Assembly: GCA_001816475.1 (NCBI GenBank)
Contig: MHCC01000024.1
Location: 1-49,166, forward strand
Reading direction: 5' to 3'
Source: Candidatus Blackburnbacteria bacterium RIFCSPLOWO2_01_FULL_40_20
Lineage (GTDB): Bacteria; Patescibacteriota; Microgenomatia; UBA8517; UBA10165
DNA length: 49,166 nucleotides
A program made the position numbers and the translations under genes. The notes under the pieces are model-generated. The model worked only from the letters and a program-made list of their open reading frames with translations. It was not told the origin of the DNA and searched no databases. Below are positions 23,286 to 31,639 of the stretch, in pieces. Numbering within the stretch: the stretch's first letter is position 1; each line of letters starts with the position of its first letter.

Positions 23286-24290
23286 ATGTTGTCTCAACGA
23301 ATTGCTATAGACCTTGGAACTGCCAACATATTGGTTTGGGTTGCTGGCGAGGGGATTGTTGCCAATGAACCGACAGTTGTTGCAGTTTCTGAAGAGGATA
23401 ATCGTGTAATTGCTGTTGGAAATGAGGCCAAGAGAATGCTTGGCCGAACCCCGGGAAACCTTTTAGCATTGCGCCCGATGCGCGACGGGGTTGTTGCCGA
23501 CTACCAAGTTACCGAGGCGATGCTCCGCTATTTTATCTCCAAAGTTGCCCCCCGCATCTCACTTTTTAAGCCCGAAGTTATGATTTGCGTGCCTGCAGGT
23601 TGTACTCAAGTTGAACGGCGGGCGGTATTGGACGCAACCTTGTCTGCTGGCGCACGAGTTGCTTATTTGATTGACGAACCTCTGGCTGCCTCAATTGGTG
23701 CAAAAATTCCGATTGCTGCCCCGTCGGGACATATGATAGTTGATATAGGAGGCGGAACAACCGAGGCTGCAGTCATTTGTTTGGGAGGAGTTGTTGTACA
23801 CAAATCCGCTCGTGTTGCTGGGAACAAGCTAGACGGGGCAATCTCGGATTTTATGAAGCGAAAGTACAATTTGATAATTGGGGATCAAACCGCGGAAAGT
23901 ATAAAAATAAAGGTTGGTTCAGCCACCCGTTTGGTTCAAGAAGAGGCGATGGAAGTTTCGGGGCGAGATCAGGTTTTAGGTCTACCGCGGACGATAGTTT
24001 TGTCGTCTCACGAGGTAACGGATAGTATTCGACCAGTGCTGTCTCAAATGCTTGGGGCGGTCAAGGGAGTTTTGGAGGATACGCCCCCTGAGCTTGCCTC
24101 AGACATTATTGAACGGGGGATAACAATGTCGGGCGGGACAAGTTTGCTCCGCAATTTCGACAGGTTTATGACTGAAGAAACCGGAGTTCCGGCCCACTTG
24201 GCCGAGGACCCTTTGCTTTGTGTTGTGCGGGGAACGGGGATCGCGCTTGAGAACCTAGATATTTATAAAAGAAGCGTGACGAAAAGATAA
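23286..24290 (+). CDS. mreB: Rod-shape actin homologue MreB
   Basis: 334 residues from ATG 23286 (MLSQRIAIDLGTANILVWVA), the usual MreB start. The frame extends upstream but that part has no homology. The actin-fold ATP site is present: phosphate-1 DLGTAN, phosphate-2 IVDIGGGTTEAAVI, adenosine motif SGGTSLLRN. It polymerises on the inner membrane to guide cell-wall synthesis. The upstream region has TGTTATACT near 23170 as a promoter candidate and an inverted CTTAGACTTGG repeat. Neighbouring envelope genes (PEGA protein, two glycosyltransferases) fit a cell-surface cluster. Confidence 0.96.
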   Translation: MLSQRIAIDLGTANILVWVAGEGIVANEPTVVAVSEEDNRVIAVGNEAKRMLGRTPGNLLALRPMRDGVVADYQVTEAMLRYFISKVAPRISLFKPEVMICVPAGCTQVERRAVLDATLSAGARVAYLIDEPLAASIGAKIPIAAPSGHMIVDIGGGTTEAAVICLGGVVVHKSARVAGNKLDGAISDFMKRKYNLIIGDQTAESIKIKVGSATRLVQEEAMEVSGRDQVLGLPRTIVLSSHEVTDSIRPVLSQMLGAVKGVLEDTPPELASDIIERGITMSGGTSLLRNFDRFMTEETGVPAHLAEDPLLCVVRGTGIALENLDIYKRSVTKR

Positions 24291-24292
24291 GA

Positions 24293-24400
24293 CAAATTTT
24301 CAATTTACAATTTTCAATTTTCAATGAAATCTTAAATGCATGATTGTAAAAATTTAACATTTCAAATTCATTACAAATTTCGAATTTTAAACTGAAAATT
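24293..24400. repeat. AT-rich palindromic repeat block
   Basis: CAATTTACAATTTTCAATTTTC words follow the mreB stop directly, with complementary TTTCGAATTTTAAAC words on the far side. Confidence 0.6.
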
Positions 24401-24443
24401 AATCGCGCTTCGACCAGGAAAACTTTGTGATAACATAAGTACT

Positions 24444-25667
24444 ATGCAAGCAAAAACCCCACTTACTATCGGTATCGACGCCTCCCGAGCATTCGTCGAC
24501 GATCCCGCAGGACCAGAGTACTATAGTCTTCATTTAATAGAAAACATTGCCAAAATTGATACATTTAACAACTACAAACTGTATGTTAAGGTCGGACAAT
24601 CACCCAATCATGCTTTACCGCGGAACTTTCAAGTCATTCAGGTTCGTTTACCGCGCCTTTGGACGCAAGTAGGGTTGGCACTGGAGACCTTACTAAGACC
24701 CCCGGACGTGTTGTTTGTTCCGGCACACACACTGCCCTTGATAACCAAGATGTTATTGCCGCACATGCCTATTTTGGTGACAGTCCACGGACTCGAAGGT
24801 AAGTTTTTACCGCAGAGCGGGAATTCCTTAGCACACATATACCGCAACTGGTCAATTGGGTGGGCAGTTAAGTTTTCTGACAGGTTAATTGCAGTTTCAG
24901 AGGACACCAAACGCGATGTCTTGAATACATATAATATTAGCCCAAACAAGATCAAAGTGATACACGAGGGAGTCGATTTGATGTACTTCGTGGCAGATAA
25001 GTATAGTTCCTCTAAAGCAGAAGCTTGTAGTATAGTTGATAAATTTGGAATTAGTAAAGACTATATTCTGTTTGTTGGAACAGTCCAACCAAGGAAAAAT
25101 TTGGTTCGTTTGATAGAAGCTTTTTCTTTGTTAACAAATAGAGACAGCATTGGTAGTGGGTGCGGTCGATTGATTGGGCAAAGAAAACCTAAGCTCGGCG
25201 CGAGGTATCGCGACGATTTAGAATTGGTTATTACAGGAAAGTTGGGTTGGATGTATGAGGATGTTCTTGCGGCGCCCCACCGCTTTGGGGTCGAGAGTAG
25301 GGTTAAGTTTATCGGTAGAGTGAGCGACGCTGAACTGTTAGAGCTCTACAGTGAGGCTCGCGTTTTTGTACTCCCATCTGTAACTGAAGGTTTTGGTCTA
25401 CCAATCCTTGAAGCCCAAGCCTCGGGCATTCCTGTTGTTGCATCAAACAGCGGGGCAATTCCGGAAGTTGCTGGAAATGGGGCGTTGTTAGTTAATCCGC
25501 TGTCTGTAAAGGAAATTTCCCAGGCACTTGAAAAAGTATTGACGGACGACAAACTACGGACTAAATTGATCGCCAAAGGGAGGGAAAATGTGCGTCTTTA
25601 TAGCTGGACTACAGCAGCTGATAGTACAATCAAAATGCTTAGGGGTATGTTAGTCAATAAATCCTAA
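24444..25667 (+). CDS. GT4-family glycosyltransferase
   Basis: 407 residues with the GT-B fold. The N-terminal half carries IGIDASRAFVDDPAGPEYYS and VTVHGLEGK. The C-terminal half is a Glycos_transf_1 domain: LFVGTVQPRKNLVRLIEAF, then SEARVFVLPSVTEGFGLPIL, then EAQASGIPVVASNSGAIPEV. The E-x7-E donor-binding pair lies in EGFGLPILEA. It probably transfers a sugar in surface polysaccharide or glycolipid synthesis. The ATG at 24444 lies seven bases after TAACAT, so it may be leaderless. Confidence 0.9.
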   Translation: MQAKTPLTIGIDASRAFVDDPAGPEYYSLHLIENIAKIDTFNNYKLYVKVGQSPNHALPRNFQVIQVRLPRLWTQVGLALETLLRPPDVLFVPAHTLPLITKMLLPHMPILVTVHGLEGKFLPQSGNSLAHIYRNWSIGWAVKFSDRLIAVSEDTKRDVLNTYNISPNKIKVIHEGVDLMYFVADKYSSSKAEACSIVDKFGISKDYILFVGTVQPRKNLVRLIEAFSLLTNRDSIGSGCGRLIGQRKPKLGARYRDDLELVITGKLGWMYEDVLAAPHRFGVESRVKFIGRVSDAELLELYSEARVFVLPSVTEGFGLPILEAQASGIPVVASNSGAIPEVAGNGALLVNPLSVKEISQALEKVLTDDKLRTKLIAKGRENVRLYSWTTAADSTIKMLRGMLVNKS

Positions 25668-26018
25668 GTTCGTGTAATATACGTGTACTATAGTCCAGGT
25701 TGTAGATTTATTTGAATAATTGTTGATGAAATATAGTAGTTAGCCTTGAAGATTGCTTAAATAATTGGGGATAAATTGTGAGCAATATAGGAAAAGGGGT
25801 AGAATCGAGTTAGGGTGATCGTTAGCTGATAGTAAACAGAGGTATTTTGAGTAGGGGAGTAAAAATTATTATGAGAAAATGTGTAGAGTATAATATATAG
25901 GGTATATAAAATACGCAGGAAATTGACATTTTTTTGAAGGTTGCAAAAGACTCTGAGGGTTTTGTTTGATAAAATTAGGATGAGCTTGTAAAAAGTTGAG
26001 CAGAGAGGTTATAAAACA
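25668..26018. other. AT-rich intergenic region
   Basis: About 350 bases with no reading frame. Promoter-like words for tagA occur near its end (TTGACA near 25923, TGATAAAAT near 25970). A GAGAGG about ten bases before ATG 26019 may act as a ribosome site. I see no hairpins of note. Confidence 0.4.
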
Positions 26019-26921
26019 ATGCAAAACAGGCTAAAATATACGCATGAGGTAACTAATAAGGAGCGTTTTATCGTGCCGGTATTGGGGATAAACGTGGATA
26101 GCACTGAGCTTGTCGAAGTGCTAAAACAGATATGTGAGTGGATTGAGGCTAAGTCTGTGAAAAGGCCGAGGCTTGTGGTCACGCCTAATCCTGAGATTTT
26201 GCTTCAGGCTACGCACGACCGAGAACTTGCAAAGATTTTAAATAATGCTGATCTGTCCTTGCCTGATGGGGTGGGGACTGTTGCTGCTATGCATTTTATC
26301 AGTTTACCCACAACAAAGAACTCCTTTGTAAAACCAACAACACTCCTTTTTCAAGGAGTTAAAACAGGCCTTGATCTACTTTTGCAGAAAAATTCATCTT
26401 TGTCAAGAGTCCCCGGAAGAGTAGTTTTTGATGAGTTGGTAAAGTTGTCGACCGAGAGAGGGTGGAGGGTATTTCTAATGGGCGGGAAAGCGGGTGTTGC
26501 CCAAGAAGCAGCCAAAAGGCTAAAAGTGCGGTTTCCAATTTTGGAGGTCCAGTTTGATGCGGGACCATGGTTGGGGGAAGACGGGAAACCTGCAAGAGAT
26601 AAAGATGCAGATACAGAAAAGCAGATTATTGACAAGATAAACAGGTTCAAACCGGACTTGCTTTTTGTTGGCTTTGGGGCGACAAAGCAGGAGAAGTGGC
26701 TTGCGTGCAATCTTCCAGAGTTAAATGTAAGGGTAGCAATGACGATTGGAGGAGTACTTGATTATGCCGCTGGTGTCGTTCCGACCCCTCCTCGCGCATT
26801 TGAGAAGGCCGGTTTTGAGTGGCTTTGGAGGCTATTTACGCAAAAAGGCAGAGCATGGAGGATATTTAACGCGGTTGTAGTATTTCCGGCAAAGGTATAT
26901 TTGTATAAACTAAGGTCTTGA
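26019..26921 (+). CDS. WecG/TagA/CpsF family glycosyltransferase
   Basis: 300 residues of the GT26 family. It has VVTPNPEILLQATHDREL, ADLSLPDGVGTV, the Rossmann-like WRVFLMGGKAGVAQEAAKRL, KPDLLFVGFGATKQEKWLA, and the C-terminal GGVLDYAAG with a PPRAFEKAGFEWLWRLFTQ tail. The family transfers ManNAc-type sugars to lipid-linked intermediates. A Lys/Asp insert (ARDKDADTEK, about residues 193-202) shares its DNA word with argS inserts. A palindrome of the AGCACT-GAGCTTGTCGA-AGTGCT type encodes STELVEV near residue 35. It probably acts with the GT4 enzyme upstream. Confidence 0.93.
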   Translation: MQNRLKYTHEVTNKERFIVPVLGINVDSTELVEVLKQICEWIEAKSVKRPRLVVTPNPEILLQATHDRELAKILNNADLSLPDGVGTVAAMHFISLPTTKNSFVKPTTLLFQGVKTGLDLLLQKNSSLSRVPGRVVFDELVKLSTERGWRVFLMGGKAGVAQEAAKRLKVRFPILEVQFDAGPWLGEDGKPARDKDADTEKQIIDKINRFKPDLLFVGFGATKQEKWLACNLPELNVRVAMTIGGVLDYAAGVVPTPPRAFEKAGFEWLWRLFTQKGRAWRIFNAVVVFPAKVYLYKLRS

Positions 26922-26970
26922 AACGTTTCAAGACATGCCTAAACCAGCCTCTATTCAAATATCAACTACA

Positions 26971-27007
26971 CTTATGGGCTTGATTTTTGACAAAAAACGT
27001 GGTATAC
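26971..27007 (+). promoter_or_regulatory. Regulon-type promoter of the hairpin-dense locus
   Basis: TTATGGG (26971-26977), TTGATT (26979-26984), a 17-base spacer and TATACT (27002-27007, TG-extended). The box and -35 placement match the 16.1-kb operon promoter. The leader motif GCACATTCACAA follows at 27087-27098. Confidence 0.72.
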
Positions 27008-27805
27008 TACCGGATATAAAGTAAAACTTACTATCTTGTTGGATTGTTAATTATTTTTGACAGGCTAACAAGGTAACAATGTTTATCGCACATTCACAAT
27101 TCTCTTATCTTCAATCCGAGCCTAAAACGGCCCAGAGGAACGTAAGTGTCCAAATGGACTGCGAGGGTGAGGTTGGGGAAAGAGACCAAGACAGAGAAAA
27201 GAGGTAAAAATGTCCTGGCTAGCAGGTGACGCCGACTCGTCTTCCTTTAGAAAATGGGACAAGCCCATTGTTTCCCGTCAAGGGAGAACATGGGCGCAAA
27301 AAATGCGCCACGAAGAATCCTTGTCAACGGTCCTCGTTCAAACGTGGACCGAGTACGACAAGAGAAAGGTGTGTTGTTTAGTGATGGTTGTTCTCGTAAA
27401 GAGAACAAGATTCGCTCTCGTTCTCGTCGAGAGGGAATTAGGATCGAGCGAAGTAAAAATCGTTCGATCTCATTCAGGCCGGGATGTGGATCATATGATC
27501 GAAGTGGGTACGGGAGTTGTTCCGACCCATGATGATGTTGATGAATCTACTTCCGAGGAAATGCTCGTTATAGAAGAGCTTAGGTCGAAAGGCCAGCTAA
27601 GCTACTAACGGCTACTCGGTTGGGTCCAGCGTGGCAAGACTTTGTGCCGAAGGGTGCGGGGGAATGACGCCAACGCGCGTCTACTTCTTGCTAATACGAG
27701 CGATCTTGTCTTGGAAATCCGCCAGCCGGCGGACTCCGGGAGGATGAATGTCTATCACGCTTAGTGTGAGAAACAAGATTCCTTCCGGAGCAACGAGTAT
27801 TAAAA
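27008..27805 (+). ncRNA. Hairpin-dense transcript of about 800 nt (structured RNA or highly structured mRNA)
   Basis: Successive helices are visible: CTTGTTGG/CTAACAAG (27034, 27064), GTCC-AAAT-GGAC (27147), CCCATTGTT...AACATGGG (27263-27293), GGCGCA/TGCGCC (27292-27308), CTTGTC/GACAAG enclosing GGTCC/GGACC (27319-27361), TTGTTCTC/GAGAACAA (27387-27407), CTCTCG/CGAGAG (27414-27432), GATCGAGCGA/TCGTTCGATC (27441-27468), and GGGT-CGGGA/TTCCG-ACCC (27504-27527). A multibranch domain at 27690-27800 has TAATAC/GTATTA, ATCTTGT/ACAAGAT, CTCCGG/CCGGAG, TCCGCC/GGCGGA and a CACGC/GTGTG hairpin. Many are local, perfect and tightly packed, which is unusual for coding DNA. It does not match any class I know; large ornate RNAs such as GOLLD or ROOL are worth testing. 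Confidence 0.55.
27210..27608 (+). CDS. Possible protein within the hairpin-dense locus
   Basis: 132 residues from ATG 27210, preceded by AAGAGG at good spacing. A 42-codon frame (27079-27207) ends just before it, and a third short frame starts at GTG 27144 behind AGAGGA. The protein resembles no family I know and has an odd composition; its C-terminal third is acidic (VPTHDDVDESTSEEMLVIEE). The same stretch is covered by strong hairpins. I therefore give both readings: a real regulon-encoded protein with a structured message, or a chance frame in a non-coding RNA. Confidence 0.3.
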   Translation: MSWLAGDADSSSFRKWDKPIVSRQGRTWAQKMRHEESLSTVLVQTWTEYDKRKVCCLVMVVLVKRTRFALVLVERELGSSEVKIVRSHSGRDVDHMIEVGTGVVPTHDDVDESTSEEMLVIEELRSKGQLSY

Positions 27806-27828
27806 TGGTGTCACATTATAGGCGTGCC

Positions 27829-28152
27829 TTAAAAGGCGCGATGCACAGCCCCGTAAGGTTCTGCTTTGGAAGAGGGAATTGATTGGATAATTCTAAAAAC
27901 AGTCTCTGTGTTCGCACAATCTGTTTCTCGCAATTTTCCATCAGGAGCTTCTAGTTTCAACTGTCCGATTTTTTCGGACACTTCAATATAACCTTCCTTT
28001 ATAAGTTTGCTTTTTAAGTCGTTCCAGTATTTTCTGGGTCTTTCTGTTCCTGTTAATGCCTCAATAACGTCAACAATTGAAAACCACCATTCGTTCTTAT
28101 AGATTGTTTTTCTAACCTTTTTGCCTTTAAAAATTGCAATTTTTGTGTCCAT
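27829..28152 (-). pseudogene. Truncated BRO/DinD-type N-terminal domain protein
   Basis: From ATG 28152 (MDTKIAIFKGKKVRKTIYKN) the sequence follows the BRO-N / DNA-damage-inducible D-like family: WWFSIVDVIEALTGTERPRK, then YWNDLKSKLIKEGYIEVSEK, then TETVFRIIQSIPSSKAEP. In relatives the chain continues for more than 100 residues after KAEP. Here it ends within eight unrelated codons (YGAVHRAF). The break lies about 25 bases from the end of the hairpin-dense locus, so the two events may be linked. It is probably a remnant, though a short Bro-N-only protein cannot be excluded. Confidence 0.7.
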
Positions 28153-28251
28153 AATTTCGCAATATCCCAAATTTAACCCGAACGTCAAGGGTGCAAATTT
28201 TTTTCTTCTTGACTACTGTTTCTTAAAGTATTACTTTTCAAGTATCCCTAT

Positions 28252-30780
28252 ATGTTAACCGAAAGACGGTTATCATGGTATTTAAAAAAGGGAGCAAGGG
28301 TGGCTTTGGTGCCATTGGTGCCAATAGCTGCGTCGCTTGCCCCCGCTACTCCTCCTACCCCTGAAAAATGGCTTTCCGAACCCTCAACCGCTCAAGCAGA
28401 AGAATTAACAAGTATTTCAGAACAACAACTTGATCCGTTTGAACAACTTATCGTGGATGTGGCAAGGCTTCTTGGGAGTAATGATTTAGGAAAAATTGGT
28501 GCTAATTTATACGCTGGACGTTCATACTGGAAAGTTTATGGTGAGCAGTTTCCAACAACGCCTCGTTCTTCCTCAAACATGGTTGATCTTTTTTCCCAAT
28601 CGTTTAAGAATCGTGGCAAACCAAACTGTTTGGGATACACATCAACTGGTCCAAATCACAAATACTTGGGCATAGTTTTTGAAAACTTTGGAGCTTTTAG
28701 TTCTCCTGGTGTAAGCGGGTTGTCTATGGTTGTTGTTGGAGTTGATCCTCGAGTTGATGACTTCAAAAGTGGTCTACTACACGGTAATCGTATTTATTGG
28801 GTTGACGAGATACTAAGTAGTGACGTTACACGAGTCAAAGGCGAAATTAAGCCGTGCCCCGGATTGTCTAAAATTGCGGAACCAAAACCGGAAACAAACC
28901 CAAAAGAATCTCCAAAAGTTCCAAAAGATATTGCCCAAACAAAGATTTTGTATATTGCTATGGAATCTGGAAAAACAAAAATATATAGCTCAAATCCGGA
29001 CGGGTCAGATAAACAGGAGTTGGTCGATAAAGAGAATATTTTTGGGAATCCCCGATGGATTGATTCAAAAAGATTTGTTTATGGTACGGGCGGCTTGGGA
29101 CCAAAATTTGGTATTTTTCTTTATGACATCCAAACGAATAAGGAGATACAGTTGACTTTCGGCCAAACTGGCGGCATTGAAATGTGCGCTGCTCCGGATG
29201 GTAAGGGTGGCATTGTGTTTACGGCCCGTGGAGTTTTTCCTGGAAAAGGTGCAAATGAGGATATTTTCAAAATTGGGCTGGATGGAAAAAATTTGGAGCG
29301 GTTGACCGACGATAAAGTTGGAAGTAACGAGCATTGTCCGATTGTTTCGCCTGATGGAAAGTACATCGCCTTTCAAGTCTACTCGCCAGGACAACACGGA
29401 ATACCTGTCGATATAGCAATTTACCCGATTGAACGTCTAAAGAACGATTTTAGCCCACCGAATCATTCAATGTTTATTGATGGATCCGAGGCAATCGACT
29501 GGTCGCCTGATAATCAATGGCTTCTTTTTACACGGGAGGTAAAATTGGGGCCGCCCAGAGGTTATCGATATGATCTATTTAAAGTTCATCCTGATGGGAC
29601 TGGGGAGACACTGGTTGTAAAAGATGCGGAAGGAGGTTCATGGTCTAACGACGGTAAATGGGTAATTTACTCAAGCCGCCGGGCGGATGAGAAAAATTTG
29701 GATTTGTATCTTGTGTCCTCAGACGGTGGTGAGTCAGTAAAAATTACAAACACTTCTTATAATGAGTTTTCGCCGAGTTGGCAACCAAGAGAGAAAATAG
29801 TAAGGGAAGAGAGGGATATATTGATTGTCTTTGGGTTGATAACCGAAATTAAAGATGGTTATGAAACCCACGGCTTAACGCGCAATTTTGAAAATTGGGC
29901 AACGACAGAATACAAATACGGGAAGAAAAATATACTAAGAATGAGCTGGGGAGGGTGGGAGTTTGATAATGATGGGAATTTAAAATCCCGCGACCAGGTT
30001 TGCACTGACACATTAAAAGATCCAAATCTGCGCGCTGATATGTTGATTCAAATGTGGAACGACCTGGAAAACAAACGTCCAAACAGAAAACTTACTGTTG
30101 TCACCCAATCAGAAGGTGTTGTCCCAACTTTTCTTGCATTGAAAAAAGGCATGAAAGGCGAAGCAAAAGTTAATTTAGAACAAATTGAAAAAATTATTTT
30201 TGTTTCTCCGCCGGCACATGGCGTTGATAAACCAATTTTCGACAAGCTTGCCGCTCTTTGGCCGGTTGAACAACCTGAAACTTGCAGGATACTTTTTGGC
30301 GCAACTCCGTCACCCTCAATTCTTGAATATCCGACAGGTGAAAACCTGCTAAAGATGTGGGAAAACAGAAAATCTGTTGATAAGGAATGGGCCGAAGTTA
30401 CAGCATGGTTAGCCAAAAATGGCGTAGAAGTTTATTCTCTTTACAACTTCGAAGATGGGATAATTTCTTTCCGAACATTACCCATACCTCAAGAAATCTT
30501 GGAGTTGATGTTTTTCAAAGGTGGAAAACTTACAGAAGTTATCAAGTCTCAGGAAATTCCTGGAGCAATTAATATCGGAAGATCGTTAGGAAAAGGTGGT
30601 TTGGGACATGACAGATTTTGGAATACTCCGGAAGGTTTGGAAATATTAATGACGATTGTTGGTGAGCAAATTAAAAGAACAGGGGGAGACCTAAATGCAA
30701 TTTTGTGGGAGTTAAGAAGAGAGTTGTTTGTAAGGTTAAACAAAGCGGTGCTAAATCAAACGAAAGGTCTGAAAGGTTAA
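28252..30780 (+). CDS. Exported TolB-like propeller with C-terminal alpha/beta-hydrolase-like domain
   Basis: 842 residues. A basic N-terminus and hydrophobic stretch (about 13-33, GARVALVPLVPIAASLAP) suggest export. Residues about 50-200 are a domain I do not recognise. Residues about 230-515 carry PD40/TolB-type blades (IYSSNPDGSDKQELVD, VSPDGKYIAFQVYSPG, WSPDNQWLLFTREV, WSNDGKWVIYSSRR, FSPSWQP). The last ~300 residues look like an alpha/beta hydrolase: DILIVFGLITEIKDGYETHG, then TVVTQSEGVVPTFLALKKG with a nucleophile-elbow-like S-E-G, and FVSPPAHGV. Its function is unknown; a surface esterase or lipase is possible. Confidence 0.75.
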   Translation: MLTERRLSWYLKKGARVALVPLVPIAASLAPATPPTPEKWLSEPSTAQAEELTSISEQQLDPFEQLIVDVARLLGSNDLGKIGANLYAGRSYWKVYGEQFPTTPRSSSNMVDLFSQSFKNRGKPNCLGYTSTGPNHKYLGIVFENFGAFSSPGVSGLSMVVVGVDPRVDDFKSGLLHGNRIYWVDEILSSDVTRVKGEIKPCPGLSKIAEPKPETNPKESPKVPKDIAQTKILYIAMESGKTKIYSSNPDGSDKQELVDKENIFGNPRWIDSKRFVYGTGGLGPKFGIFLYDIQTNKEIQLTFGQTGGIEMCAAPDGKGGIVFTARGVFPGKGANEDIFKIGLDGKNLERLTDDKVGSNEHCPIVSPDGKYIAFQVYSPGQHGIPVDIAIYPIERLKNDFSPPNHSMFIDGSEAIDWSPDNQWLLFTREVKLGPPRGYRYDLFKVHPDGTGETLVVKDAEGGSWSNDGKWVIYSSRRADEKNLDLYLVSSDGGESVKITNTSYNEFSPSWQPREKIVREERDILIVFGLITEIKDGYETHGLTRNFENWATTEYKYGKKNILRMSWGGWEFDNDGNLKSRDQVCTDTLKDPNLRADMLIQMWNDLENKRPNRKLTVVTQSEGVVPTFLALKKGMKGEAKVNLEQIEKIIFVSPPAHGVDKPIFDKLAALWPVEQPETCRILFGATPSPSILEYPTGENLLKMWENRKSVDKEWAEVTAWLAKNGVEVYSLYNFEDGIISFRTLPIPQEILELMFFKGGKLTEVIKSQEIPGAINIGRSLGKGGLGHDRFWNTPEGLEILMTIVGEQIKRTGGDLNAILWELRRELFVRLNKAVLNQTKGLKG

Positions 30781-31090
30781 AGAACGCGCTCTCTTTTTAT
30801 GCTTATGAAAGAAGACCCCGCTTAATGGGGATGAATCCAAACTAGCTCGAAACTCGCCTAGGACGAGGATACCACGCTTTATGTGGTAGTTCATTACCTA
30901 ATCAACAATGATTTGACTGACCAACTTTTAAGCACGTGCATTATAGTTGGTCACTATTAGTTTTGACTTAAGTTGGTTAAGTTGGATTGGGGTGTTTGAT
31001 TTTTTTGCAAAAAAATATTTTAGCAATAGATATTTTAATAATTTGAAGAGACGAAAAGTACCGAGTCATACTCGGCTGCCACATAAGACA
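30781..31090. other. Intergenic region with hairpins, no gene seen
   Basis: After the propeller gene come CCCCGC-TTAAT-GGGG-type and ACCACGCTTTATGTGGT hairpins. The ACCACGCTTTATGTGGT hairpin has relatives at 16380 and 27753. The second copy of the TGCACGTGCA hairpin (30918-30953) and an AT-rich tract follow. Confidence 0.5.
30918..30953. repeat. Hairpin repeat with GCACGTGCA core, copy 2
   Basis: TGACCAACTTTT...AGTTGGTCA around AGCACGTGCAT. The core and both arms resemble the copy at 20590-20625, with paired changes in the arms (A-T to C-G). Confidence 0.6.
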
Positions 31091-31092
31091 TA

Positions 31093-31136
31093 GTGCCGGT
31101 TGGGTTTCGCCAAAGGCGAATTTGCCCAACCGGCAC
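31093..31136 (-). terminator. Long perfect hairpin after the small-protein operon
   Basis: GTGCCGGTTGGG/CCCAACCGGCAC with an inner TTCGCC-AAA-GGCGAA hairpin. It lies downstream of the minus-strand genes at 31203. It has no strong U-run, so it could also be an RNA-stability element. Confidence 0.5.
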
Positions 31137-31202
31137 TTAAGTTTCGTATTTGCTGCCTCGCCTTGAATTTTGGACGCGTGTCCAAATAAGCGAAGAAGCA
31201 AA

Positions 31203-31325
31203 CTAGTTTCGATTCTGCTCTTGTTTGGGGAGGACTACCCCAAATAGATAGAGGGTTGGTAGCGCAACTGCGATTACCAAGAAGGTGACCAGTGGCCAGT
31301 GGTCAGATGCTTTGTTTGTCGACAT
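31203..31325 (-). CDS. 40-residue single-helix membrane peptide
   Basis: ATG 31325 behind CGGAG; the product begins MSTNKASDHWPLVTFLVIAV, with one helix and a polar end (LPKQEQNRN). It starts inside the end of the upstream gene (31303-31533), so translation may be coupled. A longer frame to 31418 lacks a ribosome site. Confidence 0.5.
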   Translation of the reverse strand: MSTNKASDHWPLVTFLVIAVALPTLYLFGVVLPKQEQNRN

Positions 31326-31533
31326 TGCTCCGACCGCGATCGCGAGAAAGACGAAGAAATTGACGTTTGGCCCGCAGAAGAGCGTCGATTGTCTTTGTAA
31401 CAATATCGCTTGCGACATTGTTACGTTGCAGCCAACGGGCTACCTGGTCCAGATCCATTCGTGTCATGAAACTGTTATGGAGTGACCAAGTATATGGCTC
31501 AAATGACGGTACTGATCTCTCAACCTCAACCAA
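31303..31533 (-). CDS. Small basic helical protein, start uncertain
   Basis: 76 residues from TTG 31533, or 54 from ATG 31467 (MTRMDLDQVARWLQRNNVAS). It is predicted to be soluble, helical and Arg-rich at the C-terminus (LLRAKRQFLRLSRDRGRS). No ribosome site precedes either start. A strong AAGGAG with GTG 31576 lies in another frame and stops after 16 codons at 31526, so a frameshift between the two pieces is possible. I recognise no family. Confidence 0.4.
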   Translation of the reverse strand: MVEVERSVPSFEPYTWSLHNSFMTRMDLDQVARWLQRNNVASDIVTKTIDALLRAKRQFLRLSRDRGRSNVDKQSI

Positions 31534-31639
31534 CTACTTTGTGGTTCTTGTTGACAAAGGTTTGGATGGATCCCACGCTTTCTCCTTTTTGGTGTTTTTG
31601 TGTCGGATTGGCTTTGGGCTTTTCCGGCACTGGAATTTC

